A DNA stretch of 64,000 nt from Eunapius fragilis (Eukaryota > Porifera > Demospongiae > Spongillida > Spongillidae), in the NCBI GenBank assembly GCA_963681505.1, contig OY811990.1, forward strand, positions 3,363,165 through 3,427,164, given 5' to 3'. Of the stretch, positions 13,513 to 24,415 are shown one piece after another. Made by a program: the position numbers and the translations under genes. Every line of letters begins with the position of its first letter. Position 1 is the first letter of the stretch. Under the pieces are notes generated by a model, which was not told the origin of the DNA, ran no database searches, and saw only the letters and a program-made list of their open reading frames with translations.

Positions 13513-13792
13513 AATTGTGTCACGTCAAAATTGTGTCACATAAAAAAAGTGTATCGTTTGAAAAAAGTGTGCTATTTCAAAAATGTGTCACATAAAAAAA
13601 GTGTATCGTTTGAAAAAAGTGTGCTATTTCAAAAATGTGTCACATAAAAAAAGTCCATCGTTTGAAAAAAGTGTGCTATTTCAAAAATGTGTCACATAAA
13701 AAAAGTGCATCGTTTGAAAAATGTGTGCTATTTCAAAAATGTGTCACATAAAAAAAGTGTATCGTTTGAAAAAAGTGTGCTATTTCAAAAAT
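13513..13792. repeat. 52-bp minisatellite, about five units
   Basis: Near-identical 52-bp units start near 13537, 13589, 13641, 13693 and 13745. Each contains AAAATGTGTCACATAAAA, then a GTGTATCGTTTGAAAA segment, then GTGTGCTATTTC. Differences are single bases. Together with the preceding inverted array this could form an extended hairpin. Confidence 0.9.
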
Positions 13793-13826
13793 GTGAATTT
13801 TGGCACGGATTCCACACCATACCAGG

Positions 13827-13880
13827 CAGTGGCGTCCTGGAAGGTGGGTGGGGTCGAAAGTGAGGGCGCCAAAAAGGGGA
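13827..13880 (+). repeat. Dispersed repeat end, CAGTGGCGTCCTGG type
   Basis: The string CAGTGGCGTCCTGGAAGG and the following GGTGGG and GGGCGCCAAA segments recur at 22618 and, in rearranged form, at 29169; shorter forms are at 15944 and 35572, and a CAGTGGCGTAGCG variant is at 35909. CAGTGGCG is a common terminal sequence of several invertebrate DNA-transposon families (family knowledge). Confidence 0.6.
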
Positions 13881-14610
13881 CCTGATCAATCACAAATGAG
13901 CTAGCGCTAATTAACGAGCATGAGACTAATTCCTTGTTAATAACCGCCTCCCCAATGGCAACGCAGTCTCGTACCAGACCCAGGCTCCCGAGTCCTAGGG
14001 TTTGCATCCGCCGGCAAATAACTATCCGGATACCGATATCCGATAGATTTATTCCGGACTCCGGTATCCTGATTATCCGGTTTTTATCCGGATTTCATAA
14101 CACCTATTCTGCTTACCATTTTCACTAATGACACAACAATGTGTGATACGTTCATAACTTTCCCAGTTTCATTCACAACAGGTTCCGTAAAGTATGCCCA
14201 ACACGCTGACCCGCTACCTTTCACTCCTCTTGGCTTTAGGACTGTAGTTTTAGCCGGCCTGAGAAGAATTGAGGGGCCTTAGGTCTTCCACAGTAACATC
14301 TTTAGACATTGACGGTTCCTCATCTACCAATTCACTAGCGTAACAACCATCCTTCCTGATTAACCAAAACACCTTCCATGAACCATGCATGCATTTTCTT
14401 CGTTATAGTTACCCAAGCGCACTGGCAACCACTGTGTTTCAGTTCCTTCTCCTTCAATCTTTCCCTATGATTCCATAGCTGCCGCCATATACCTAGCCTG
14501 TTACCCAGCAGACCTACGAGAGAGGGAGGGTGGGGGGATGGCCAGAGGGGAGGTAAAATCCCCGGGCCGGGTTTCTTAATTTAAAGCGATTGCTAGTTTT
14601 CGGCATTTTA

Positions 14611-15599
14611 TCATAGATATTATACGGAAGGGATTGGAAAACGGATCACGAGCTACAATACATTGTATTATGTAGTATTAATTAACACTTTCCTAGCGAC
14701 CTCGTTACAGGAACTTTTTCGAAGAACAAAGATATTTGCCAAGTTTGAGACTTTAGCTGGTGTCCTGCAACTTGCTTGAGAGGTATTGATGTTAAGCAAT
14801 GCATGTTTTTGACGCTAAATGTATTCAGACGCTTGTTTTTCATGAGACGTACCCGCGTTCCGTGTTTTAGCGATGCCTTTGTGGGCGTACAGGTAACGAT
14901 AGCTTAGTCGCATTGGCTATTGCTTTGCATAATCGAGAAGATCGTACTATGACAAATAGACCTCTGTGGGTTTTGTCTCTAATGCACTTCGTACTATAAT
15001 AAAAAAGTCGCCGATAACCATTTGGACATGTGTGTGGTTGTGGGCGTGCAACGCGTGCTGAGGCCTATTTTTCCATTTTTTAATTCGTTATTCTGGTTGT
15101 GTACTGATCATATAAACGAACTGGTGTGTGGACAGCTTACGGCCACACTAAATACTCATGTTTTTCTCGTTGGAACTCAGGTGCGAATGGGAGGACACCG
15201 ACGATTGCGGCTCTATAGAAGGAAATATAATGAGAGGAAAAAGAGACAAAAGCGGTCCTCTTTGGTTTCCCTCCCTCTGCAATTGTACGTGCAAACACCA
15301 GCTACAACCTTGGAACAACTTTTTTTCAAGTTGGAACAGCTAGCCTTACTAGTACCTTTACCCCAAGGTATATATGCATCGCATGTCAGTTTGAGTTTGG
15401 GGTTGGGATTGTTTTTTAAAATACATGTACAGATTGGAAATGTGAACTGAGGGAAGGTGTCCTTAATATCATAAAGCTTGGTTATAAGGGAACAGTTACA
15501 GCCACAGATTCCACCATTTTATTTCCTACTACACTGATGGAACCTGTTAATTGGTGTGAAAACGTCCCGTTTCCAATCCCTTCCGTATAATATCTATGA
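14611..15599. mobile_element. Non-autonomous TIR element, 989 bp
   Basis: Terminal inverted repeats of about 30 bp start TCATAGATATTATACGGAAG at both ends, and TTTTA is repeated on each side (14606-14610 and 15600-15604). The corresponding place in the right duplication copy (near 35228-35245) lacks the insert and reads straight through CATTTTA into CATGACAATTG, an empty site. The target duplication could also be read as 3 or 7 bp, since the flank and terminus overlap. No transposase is visible; a 142-codon frame at 15022-15450 has no recognisable domain. Confidence 0.85.
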
Positions 15600-16495
15600 T
15601 TTTATCATGACAATTGATAAGTTACGTTCCGAATTTTTTCGGGACCCGGACAGTTACCATTCACATACTTGCAATTTCGTTTGAACCCCCAAAATTTTCT
15701 AAAAGATGATCATGTAATATTAGTGCTGACCATATCTGTTGTGGTTATAGAATTTATATTGAAATCGGCGATATCGATCGTGGTACTAGTTAAATCGCAT
15801 ACATATAACAATGTCTGTTACAAAGCAATGGTAGGTCACCAACCAATTGATTTTTACCCATGCGCATGCAACAATGACACGTATGTGCGTGCAGTGGAAG
15901 TCTATGTATATTTTTCCCTATAACATATTAAAATACCTGTGAGCAGTGGCGTCCTGGCAGTCGGGGGGGGGGGGGGGGGGGGAGCAAGAACCATGCATAT
16001 GGTGCCACTGGACCCCGCCCCCGCCGGATTAACTTCTTATTCTTTGCATATGCTTAAGAACATTGGATCGAGCTGTTAAAAATGCATTAGTATGTTCATG
16101 TGAGTATCGAGCAAACAGCCCGCGCCGGCAGTGCAAAACTTAACATGCAGTGCAGAACCGCAACGAGCTGCAACAAGTGGTACATCATCCTGGCTGACAT
16201 CTACTCCACTTGAAAGGCATCATTTTGACTTGTCTCCATATGAATTTACGGATGGTCTTGCAATACGCTATCTGCGGCACCCAGCTGACCTGCCTGCATG
16301 CTTGATGGCTGTGGAACTGACTTCACCCTGCAACATGGTATGGACTGCAAAAAGGGGGGCCTAATGGATACTGACAGAGGTATAGTGAAGTGAGAGACTG
16401 TTGAGAGACATTTGATCATACGTATGGCCATCTATAAAAAAGGAACCAATTGTATATAAGAGAGGCAGATCCCTCATCAAATGATGTGGGTTTAA

Positions 16496-17899
16496 TCATA
16501 GATTGACCAATTGTGACTTAAGTCACAAAATTGTGACTTAAGTCACAATTTTTTTCAATGAGGAAATCTCACATTAAAAAACTGCAAACTAACTTTTTGA
16601 AATTTACCACATATACATGGATGCATGTGTGTTCTAGGTATGTTTTTTGCAACACTTGGATGCGCTTAACATTGACAATACAAGGCCTTCTCTGTACGCA
16701 ATCTCGCAAAAAATGTATAATACCGCGTCATTGTGACTTAAGTCACAATACTTTTCTAATTAATACACCAAGAGAATTCTATCAACTAGGATGCTTTTAA
16801 AACATGTACAATGATGATGGAGGCACGTGCTCTCATAATATAGCATTTAAACAGCTTGGAAACACGTTGTGTAGAAGTTGCATAACGTTTTCCCTACCAA
16901 TTCTCTAGTGCGTATCGAGGATCAATAAAACTGTGACTTAAGTCACAAAGCTTTGAACGGGTAAAGTAGCAGTATTTTCTACGAGTACCTATGACGTTTT
17001 ATGCACTAGATTGAACGCCGAAGCTTGTAGAATTATATCTTGCAGATAGAACTACTTAGTTCTTTTTGTGGTGTGGTCAAAACTGAAAGCAAACAAGGTG
17101 ATAATTCGATTTTTCCACGCCTCCCGTAGGATACGCACGCGATAGCGATGGTCGGGTTCTCTGTTGGTGATCGGGTAGTTTGTGGAGCAGACAAAGTTCT
17201 AGGCAATAAGTCAGCGAAACAAAGTTACGGGAGGCTTTTCCGAAAGGAACTACAAGGTGTTGTAAAAGGGAGGGAAGCGGACTAGCAAAAAGTATGTGGT
17301 TTGTTTTGACGAGGTTACAACTACGAAGGCTTTTTCCACTCGAAGCTTGAAGCCGCTAGTAGTTGTAGAGAATGGCGAAGCTGGACCAAGCTTTACTTCA
17401 CCAGATGAAGCAGACGTTGCACTAATTGATTCTTCCGTTGGCGATGGGCGGCTACCTACCGATGACGATGAGTAAGTCAGAGAATGGTAGTAGCTGCCAC
17501 AGGGAAAAAACGTGTGGAATCAAGTTCTGATTTTACAGAGGGTTTTTAAATCTTCTGAAAGATCATTGCCTGATCTTACATAGAAAATCTGACGCGTGTG
17601 ATTTGTGTGTGATTCGCTGTAATATCATGCAATGATTCCAAAATTATTCCGCGCATTTTTTCCCTGTGTGCATAACTAAGCATATGCTGAATGGCCTACA
17701 ATAGGCTAACATTGCACGACTTCATTAACAATTGCTGCAATTATTTATTCAAATATATTCATCAAATTTGTACGCTTGTAATCTATGTACACAATCAGCC
17801 ACATCAATGGAATAGAGTTTTATATAAGGTTTTGAATTTGATTATAAAATTGTGACTTAAGTCACAATTCTAAGTCACAATTTCTTGGTCAATCTATGA
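16496..17899. mobile_element. TTAA-flanked DNA transposon, 1404 bp, non-autonomous
   Basis: Flanked by TTAA at 16492-16495 and 17900-17903; the right duplication copy (near 38184) has a single TTAA and no insert, an empty site. Ends are inverted repeats starting TCATAGATTGACCAA. The palindrome TTGTGACTTAAGTCACAA recurs near both ends (16511-16528, 16531-16548, 16731-16748, 17850-17867, a 16-bp core at 16932-16947, and a half copy at 17871-17880). TTAA targeting points to the piggyBac or Kolobok superfamilies. It carries a decayed coding exon (17146-17471) but no transposase core. Confidence 0.88.
17146..17471 (+). pseudogene. First-exon relic inside the TTAA element
   Basis: The reading frame starts MVGFSVGDRVVCGADK at 17146, is interrupted by a stop and frameshift near 17280, and resumes as KKYVVCFDEVTTTKAFSTRS through a proline/acidic stretch to GRLPTDDDE, followed by a splice donor GTAAGT at about 17472. 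This looks like the N-terminal exon of a transposon-encoded protein left after internal deletion. No catalytic domain follows, so the superfamily cannot be read from the protein. Confidence 0.5.
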
Positions 17900-18542
17900 T
17901 TAAGGCTCGATCTGGAAGTCCGAGGAGTGTGGTCACCACAGACAGAGGCGTTGTGTGACATTCCCATAATTGATACTGACGCCCCGTCATATAAACACCG
18001 TACTCCAGAGGCAGTCTTTGAAAGTGCAGCAAAAGAAAAGAAAAGGATTTATCAGAAAGCTGTTGAAGAAAGACGCGTCAATTCACACCCTTTGTTGTTT
18101 CAGTGGATGGACTCCTGCACAGAGAGGCAAACCATGCATTTTATGAAGCGTATAGCTGCTAGCCTTGCACGAAATGGGAGAAGTCTTATTCAGAAACAGT
18201 TAGTTTTGTCAGAACGCGAGGCTATCTTTTGCAATCTTGAGATCTGCTAGCCTGTGCTCAGTTGCGCGGCTCTAGAGTGAAATGGCGGTGTGGTCTAGGG
18301 TTTGATGATGGAGCAGCACTCCCTGCATACTGACAACAAAGAGACATTATTATCATGTTTTCAGTAATAATTATTTATTTATTTTCACGACGTATATATG
18401 ACTTTACTTGTGTGTGTATATGTTTCGAAATTCAATTACACATCATAAATGTATTCCATGCAAATTCAATTCAGTCGATCAAATACATTCGATCACGCTT
18501 TAAACCGATATTCGCGTCATAAATCGGTATCGAACAACTGCT

Positions 18543-19745
18543 TTGGTACCGGTGCAGCATACTGAAAGTTCCCGGCCATATTATTCCGTTATATACAGCC
18601 ACTCCGGCCGGCCGAACGTGATTAATAATTCCATATACCTACGCTTTTTTTTTAAACGTGGAAGTGAGACATTAAAACCAACCTACAGTACGATACCCCC
18701 CCCCCCCTTCCCCCCCACCCCACCCCAATTCAAATAACCTATATGGGCCTGCATGGTCTTACATATAAAGAATTTCTGCATTCATTATGAGTTTACAGCC
18801 TGGGATTGATCAAATGGTGATACAAATGGTGATTAGCTTGTAATGAAAAGAGTAGATTATTATATGATGACCCCCCCCCCCCTCCCTGTTTTAAATGCCA
18901 TTGGTGTTTCTGCCTGAACATGTCAGGCATTTTGAAATATCAGGTTGGCGATATGACCTTTATTGAGCTGGTTTGTGTTGTTGGGTATAGAGTCATGGGT
19001 CCCTCATCATAATCTATAACAGGCACAATTATTTCTGACAACATCAAATCATTTTCAACTCGAATAAGAAAATGTATGTACCTTAATTAACCTGGACTAT
19101 TTGTATACAATTACTAGCAACCTCTCAGTGATAGAGTAAACCACTGTGTTGTTCATTGGTACCAGTGCAGCATACTGAAAGCTCCCATATCATTTCGTCA
19201 TATACAGCCACTCCGGCCGAACGTGCTTAATAATTCCTAAACTGAAGCGTTAACTTTTTTATAAACTTGGAACCGAGACATTAAAACCAGCCTACAGTAC
19301 AATACCCCCCACCCCAATTCAACTAACCTATGGGCTTGCATGGTCTCACATATAAAGAATATGACAAGTATACACTCTGGTCTGCATTTACAGCCAGGGA
19401 TTGATCAAAATTAACTAGTGGTGATACAAATGGTGATCAGGGAACTTGAAATGCGAATTCAAAAGAGTTGATTATTATTTGATAACCCCCCTGTTTTAAA
19501 TGGCATTGACGTTTTCTGCCTGAACATGTCAGGCATTTTGAAATATCATGCAGGTTGGCAATATGACCTTCATTGAGCAGGTTTGTGTTGTTGGGTATAG
19601 AGTCGTGGGTCTCTCATCATAATCTAATGGGGGGTGCAGGCACAATGATTTCCAAAATCCTTTTCAACTCAAACAAGAAAATGTAGTATGTACCTTAGTT
19701 AACCTTAACTATTTGTATACAATTACTAGCAACCTCACTGTGTTG
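18543..19745. repeat. Tandem duplication of about 600 bp
   Basis: 18543-19155 and 19156-19745 are diverged copies in the same direction. Shared landmarks in order are TTGGTACCRGTGCAGCATAC, ACAGCCACTCCGGCC, the C run, CCTGAACATGTCAGGCATTT, and TACAATTACTAGCAACCTC. The right segmental copy retains only the start of one unit (38974-39030), so it has deleted the rest or never had the second unit. No coding potential is seen. Confidence 0.85.
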
Positions 19746-20849
19746 CTTACAACTTGCAGTCTTCATTGGACACTGAACTACTGCAGTTGAAGTGCAAAGT
19801 AAACACACTACTTGGGATTGTAATAGGGTACACCAGTATGTTGAAGTTAAGGAACATCATATTGAAAGCATTACAAACAACCATGATGTGAACGTCATTT
19901 TTGCAGTCAATAAAATGCGATAAATCAAAGTAAGGGTAATCAGCACCAGTATGGTGAAGGCATATGACAAGGAGTACCATTATTTTAAGAAAGGAGTTCT
20001 CTCTATACTTGAATACAGTACTACTTTATGGTCAGCCCTATGGGACAGTGCCAGCAAAATCACCCTTTCGTATAGTTTTTCAAGTTTTCAAACTTTTTAA
20101 ATTCCGTGAACTCCAAATACCTTCTATCATATGGTCCTTAAGCATCCTAAACTGGACTATCCATCATAAAGTTATTAAATTGGCACTGAATTTATAATTA
20201 GCCATACATTTCAATGCAAGCCTTGCTTTTCTATTGATTGTCCTGGAAAGTATCATATGGGTGATTTTGCTGGACACTGTTCCATTTATGTTTAAAATAC
20301 AGTCATCCCTACAGAACGATATAACCACATTTTCTTTCAATTACAATATCTGGTGCACAGAGTGCAGTATACACCTGAGGATACTCATCTGATGTTTCGT
20401 CAGTAGGCATACCAAATACATCATTTCTTGAATTGGTAAACCCTTGATCATGAAGAGACTTTGTAAACATGAATAAATGAACATGTGGAATGCTATCAAG
20501 ATTGCTCAATGTTTAGTTACCATAGAGCTGTTGCATCCACAAGACCCAATGCAACAAGCCTTGGTGGCATTTTGTTACATGCAGTTAATAACTAACTAGT
20601 ATAGCTAAAAGTTGTCGTGGGAGAGTCATAATATTGATTGTAGGCGTGCAATCATTATTGGGTCCTTATACCCCCCGTCCTTATTAAATCCTCCCAATAA
20701 AAGCTCACTTATGCATCTAGTACAATAAGAAAAGTTCGCTCTGCATGCGCATGCGCGAAATAACAACTTAAGAGCTGGTTTTGCAAATGTCGTCTCTCTA
20801 TGCAAATGTCGTCTCTCTGGACACAGCTGGTGACGTGACATAGTTTTAT
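19746..20849. other. Non-coding part of the left duplication copy
   Basis: From about 20118 this matches the right copy from about 39030. I see no coding sequence; short frames differ between the two copies and carry no recognisable motif. Confidence 0.5.
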
Positions 20850-21090
20850 TTCCTACCAACGTCCGCGTATTTCTTGGTGTTGGAGATGGAGTTCTTCCAC
20901 CATGTGAAAGAGGTGCGTGTGTAGCAGCACCAAGACCTTTAGGCGCGAGAGGGTAAGTGAACGTACGGTATACCCTTCTCGTATGTTGTTGAATGTCTGC
21001 TTACCCCTGCAAATCCTAGCAACCTTGCCCACTTCGGGTCCATCCTTGATAAACTGTAGTATCGTCCCCAGGCCTTCCACAAGGTTATTA
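20850..21090. other. Segment conserved between duplication copies, possible exon
   Basis: This segment and 39760-39968 are among the best preserved parts of the duplication outside the chondroitin synthase exon. On the minus strand both read IKDGPEVGKVARICR and IREGYTVRSLTLSRLKV; the plus strand is also partly open and has a GTAAGT donor-like site near 20952. A 4-base difference (near 20910) shifts the frame between copies. The strand and product are undecided. Confidence 0.25.
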
Positions 21091-21517
21091 AAAATTGATA
21101 GACGATTAATATACTATAATGGCCCTTAGCCCTGGTGGTGGCAAATACCACGTTCTGTGTTGTGTTCTACCTATCAACTATGAGAGCATGCCCAATCACC
21201 ATTGCAGCCAGGTGGAGACAAACTAGCAGTGTGTGCTTAAATAGAGGACAGGATAAAGAGCCATGCTGCCCCTCCCCCCCGGCAGCCCCCCCCACTCCTT
21301 AAAATCATCAATGTGAGTTCAGTAATACTCTTGTAAACGTTGTTGTGCTGGGATACATATCAACGTAGTGGAGCCCCTCCTACACCTCAGGCCACAACCA
21401 AATCTAGGGGGGCAAATAATTCTTGACAATTATCAAATGCTTTTCATTCATGTGATGATGCAAAATAACATAAATATAAACAGACCTGTGACAATTTGAA
21501 AACATCACTACCTTTCA

Positions 21518-22253
21518 CTAAGCCTCACCCCCTTCCACTGAGGCGAGCACATAGCTGGCCAGCTCTATCCTGTCCGCCAGGTTCTCCCCCCTGGACCTCA
21601 GGCAGTCCTGGTACGTCCCCTCGTCCGCCAGAGCCCCCCTCTCGCACACCTTGGGGTGCCACCGGTGCACCAGCCCCGGGTCTGGGGACCGGAAGGGCTC
21701 CAACCCGGCCTTCAACGTCCGCTCCAGAAAATCGACGTCCTCGTTGCCCCACCCCTTGGCCGACAGTTGGAACCCCCCGGCCTTTCTGTAGTCGTCGGCG
21801 TACACGCACACGACGCCGTAGGAGTAGTGTGCCCAGTGGCCATTATGCCTGGCCGCCAGCCGCCTCGTCTTTCCCATGTAGTGCCTCGATCCCCACAAAG
21901 CTGGCGTTGTAGAGCTTGAAGAACACGGGGAAGTAGACGCGTCGGCCCCTCGCCGTGTTGAGCCCGCACCTACGGACGGCCTAGGCAGACACGCTCAGGT
22001 CCACGTCCACGAAGAACAGGAGCCGATCTCCGGGGAACCGCTCTGAGGCCAGGTGAAGTCCCGCCCCCCGGGAGAAGTTTCCAACCCCACCGACCCCACC
22101 CACGACAGATACCCTGGAGGCGGGGTGCCTGTCGGCAAAGCACCTCAGCGCGTCGGTGGCACCGTGCGAGTCTGGGAACTCGTACACCACCACGGTGAGG
22201 AGGTGACGTTGACAGACCCCGCCCCCAGGATCTCTTCCTCGTACCCAAGTCAA
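21518..22253 (-). pseudogene. Truncated chondroitin synthase pseudogene
   Basis: This is a duplicate of the C-terminal part of the chondroitin synthase at 40384-43362. From about 22250 downward it encodes HPASRVSVVGG and LLFFVDVDLSVSA, then reaches a TAG stop (complement of 21978-21980) where the intact gene has CAG. A 4-base insertion near 21890 shifts the frame again before the last 120 or so residues (RRLAARHNGHWAHYSYG to the natural stop at 21518), which are nearly identical to the intact gene. The first exon and the first half of the second exon are absent, because the duplication ends near 22250. It cannot make a functional enzyme. Confidence 0.92.
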
Positions 22254-23126
22254 TGGCGAGCGCGTACAGGTTGAGAATATTGTGGTAACATATATTAGGA
22301 GTCAACAGGGCCCACAGAAGGATTTTAAAACTCCACCAACAGACCTGGATATGATAAGCTTATACAGTATGGCCACCCCCGATGATCACCGACCCACTCT
22401 CTATCTTGCTGGCCCAGCCATTTACTTCTGCTACATGATGTAGATCATCATCACCTCTTACACCTATATTACGTACCTTGTCATCCATGTTGTACGCCGC
22501 CATATCTCACAGGGGATATTTACGGATATTTAGATGTTCAATTGCACATGATTTTGGTGATTAAGAGGAGCTATAATCTATGGTGGCATTAAGTTGCTAC
22601 TACGAGTCCCAGGCAGTCAGTGGCGTCCTGGAAGGTGGGTGGGGCCAAAAGAGGGGGCGCCAAATTGGTACAGTGGGAACTCACGTATGACAACGATTGG
22701 AGAGACATGCTAGCAAATTCAACCAATCACAGAACTTGATTGCTCTAGTCATAGATGAAATGCATTGCGTCAACACCTGGTAAGATAGTTCAGCTAGTAA
22801 CATATAGCTGTGTTATCCATTTCCCCTTATTAGGGGTCATTCCTTTAGAAGAGAATTTGCTAACTTATGAGAGCTTCGTTGTCTGCTGCCTACAACTGCG
22901 CATGCAATGGCTCTCACAGCTACAGCAACATGCAAAAGTCGAAGGGATATCTGCAGGGTGTTCGGGATGATCAATCCTATGCAAGCGTAGCGGTGATGTC
23001 ATCCACCCGCAACCGCGATGATAATGGGTTTGGGCACGAGACAAACCCAGTCCCATGCATAAAATATCGTCTTTTTATTCTTCTTATTCTTCCTTCGGGT
23101 TAGCATAACTCACGACAGGAACGTTT
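22254..23126. other. Intergenic with one dispersed repeat copy
   Basis: Beyond the duplication breakpoint nothing gene-like is seen. A copy of the CAGTGGCGTCCTGGAAGG dispersed repeat starts at 22618 and runs through GGGGGCGCCAAATTGG to about 22690. Confidence 0.6.
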
Positions 23127-23289
23127 CACAGCAAAAAAAAAATTAATGAATACAAAAATCATATTTTGATTCCACGAGTGATCTGGTTTTTCATATCTGT
23201 ACAAAAACTGTTATCATTTTGGTACAGATATGAAAAAACAGATCGCTTGTGAAATCAAAGTATGAATTGCGTCTTTTTTTTTTGCTGTG
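23127..23289. mobile_element. Foldback MITE, 163 bp
   Basis: Starts CACAGCAAAAAAAAA and ends with its complement. The arms (about 70 bp) pair through CATATCTGTAC and GTACAGATATG around a short loop at about 23205-23215. TTT on both sides may be the target duplication. No coding sequence. Confidence 0.8.
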
Positions 23290-23390
23290 TTTGTATAGCA
23301 CGCAAATTGTACCAATCGCTTTAGTATGTGTCCGCATGTTATCTTCTGAATCAGGTGTCTGTTATATGGTCGGGCAATTAACTAAAGCGA

Positions 23391-23649
23391 GTACAGGGGG
23401 TGCTCGGTTGAGCGGAAAATGTCACCTTGCCGGAGCGAAAAAATAAAGTTATTCATCGCACCACAATGCAGATTGATCTCCGTGGCACGGCTACGTCCAC
23501 AAAACGATGGTAACGGCAAACCAAAAATGGTTGATTAAAAAACCACGCTAATTGACCTCAAATTGCATAGTGGTACAATGAATAAAAAATTTATTTTTTC
23601 GCTCCAGTGAGGTGTCATTTTCCGCTGAACTGAGCACCCCATGTAGTAC
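23391..23649. mobile_element. TIR MITE, about 259 bp
   Basis: Inverted arms of about 100 bp share GGGGTGCTC, AGCGGAAAATG and GGAGCGAAAAAATAAA. The ends read ACAGGGGGTGCTC and its near complement. TA or AGT may be the target duplication, depending on where the ends are placed. No coding sequence. Confidence 0.8.
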
Positions 23650-24163
23650 CTTATTTGATACTCGGTTAAAAATAGCCATTTACATCAGTCAGCTATTTAT
23701 AATCTCTCAATCACGTGTCCTGGGTGATTCAATTTCCTTCACGCTGTGAAACCGGAGGTAAGTACAGAATCTAAGTGCATCTGAGGCCCTGTTTATGATT
23801 TCAGTGTCTATACGGCTACATGTGTTCCTGTGCGACCATATTGCCAAACGGTTGAGTTAACGGAATGGAGCGCTGTGATATGTGATAACGTATTAACGTT
23901 AAAGGAAGTCTTCTGACGAAAATTCTAGCTCATGACGTCTGTGCGTTAATTACTCTCAACTCTGTATCATTTGTTACGCAGCTTGAAACGAAAGCCAAGT
24001 AACTGCCTGCATATTTTAGCAGTTTAAATTACGTATCGACACGACGTAAGGACTCGACCCAACACTATCGCATGTATTAGTTTGATTAATACTACTCATA
24101 GCTTCTTACAAGGTTTTGTTACTTTCGATGGAACTACATACGCGATCAGATACTACGGGACTA

Positions 24164-24202
24164 CGGGAAGTCAGTGCTGTATACAGCCTACAGCTTGCAA
24201 TG
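24164..24202 (+). repeat. 39-nt segment inverted relative to 28028-28066
   Basis: The 39 bases here are the exact reverse complement of 28028-28066, containing GTGCTGTATACAGCCTACAG. Similarity does not extend far on either side. Confidence 0.8.
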
Positions 24203-24415
24203 AGCATGGTTGTTCAGTGTGCTAATTATGGCAATCATCACATTACAACAGTAGGACAGTTCTTACATAATATGGATCATTTGAGCTAGGGACAGTTTTA
24301 TAAACCAGAATCATTTATTGCAAAGAGATAGGGGAATTGTAGCAATCACAGGGTTATAATGGATCAAAATGTCAGATCGTACAGAGGTCACATGTGGTGT
24401 AGGATGTTCTTGTAA

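Larger units (their letters stand above)
16165..18330 (+). pseudogene. Retroelement ORF C-terminal relic, split by a transposon
   Basis: 16190-16360 encodes a segment with HHFDLSPYEFTDGLAIRY followed, in a second frame, by a CDGCG-type and QHGMDCKKGG motif; 17904-18330 continues with TDAPSYKHRTPEAVFESA, RIYQKAVEERR, KRIAASLARNG and, in another frame, a CLRGSRVKW-like end. This order is that of the C-terminal region of a reverse-transcriptase element family common in cnidarian and sponge genomes (family knowledge). It is broken by frameshifts and interrupted by the TTAA element at 16496-17899. A second copy lies at 37860-38610. Confidence 0.7.
13850..22250. repeat. Left copy of a direct segmental duplication
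   Basis: This region and about 34655-41105 share a colinear order of sequence in the same orientation: the CTAGCGCTAATTAACGAGC segment, a retroelement C-terminal relic, the TTCTTGGTGTTGGAGATGG segment, and the last exon of the chondroitin synthase gene. The left copy has gained two transposons (14611-15599, 16496-17899) and a roughly 600-bp tandem duplication (18543-19745). It stops abruptly inside the chondroitin synthase exon near 22250. The alternative that these are two haplotypes placed in tandem by assembly cannot be excluded from sequence. Confidence 0.85.

Noticed and set aside
13513-13792. Possible CRISPR-like array of regular repeats
   Set aside because: Units are contiguous with no unique spacers, and the DNA is animal genomic; it is a minisatellite.
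15022-15450. Plus-strand frame of 142 codons in the 989-bp TIR element
   Set aside because: No transposase motif, and composition not clearly coding; treated as part of a non-autonomous element.
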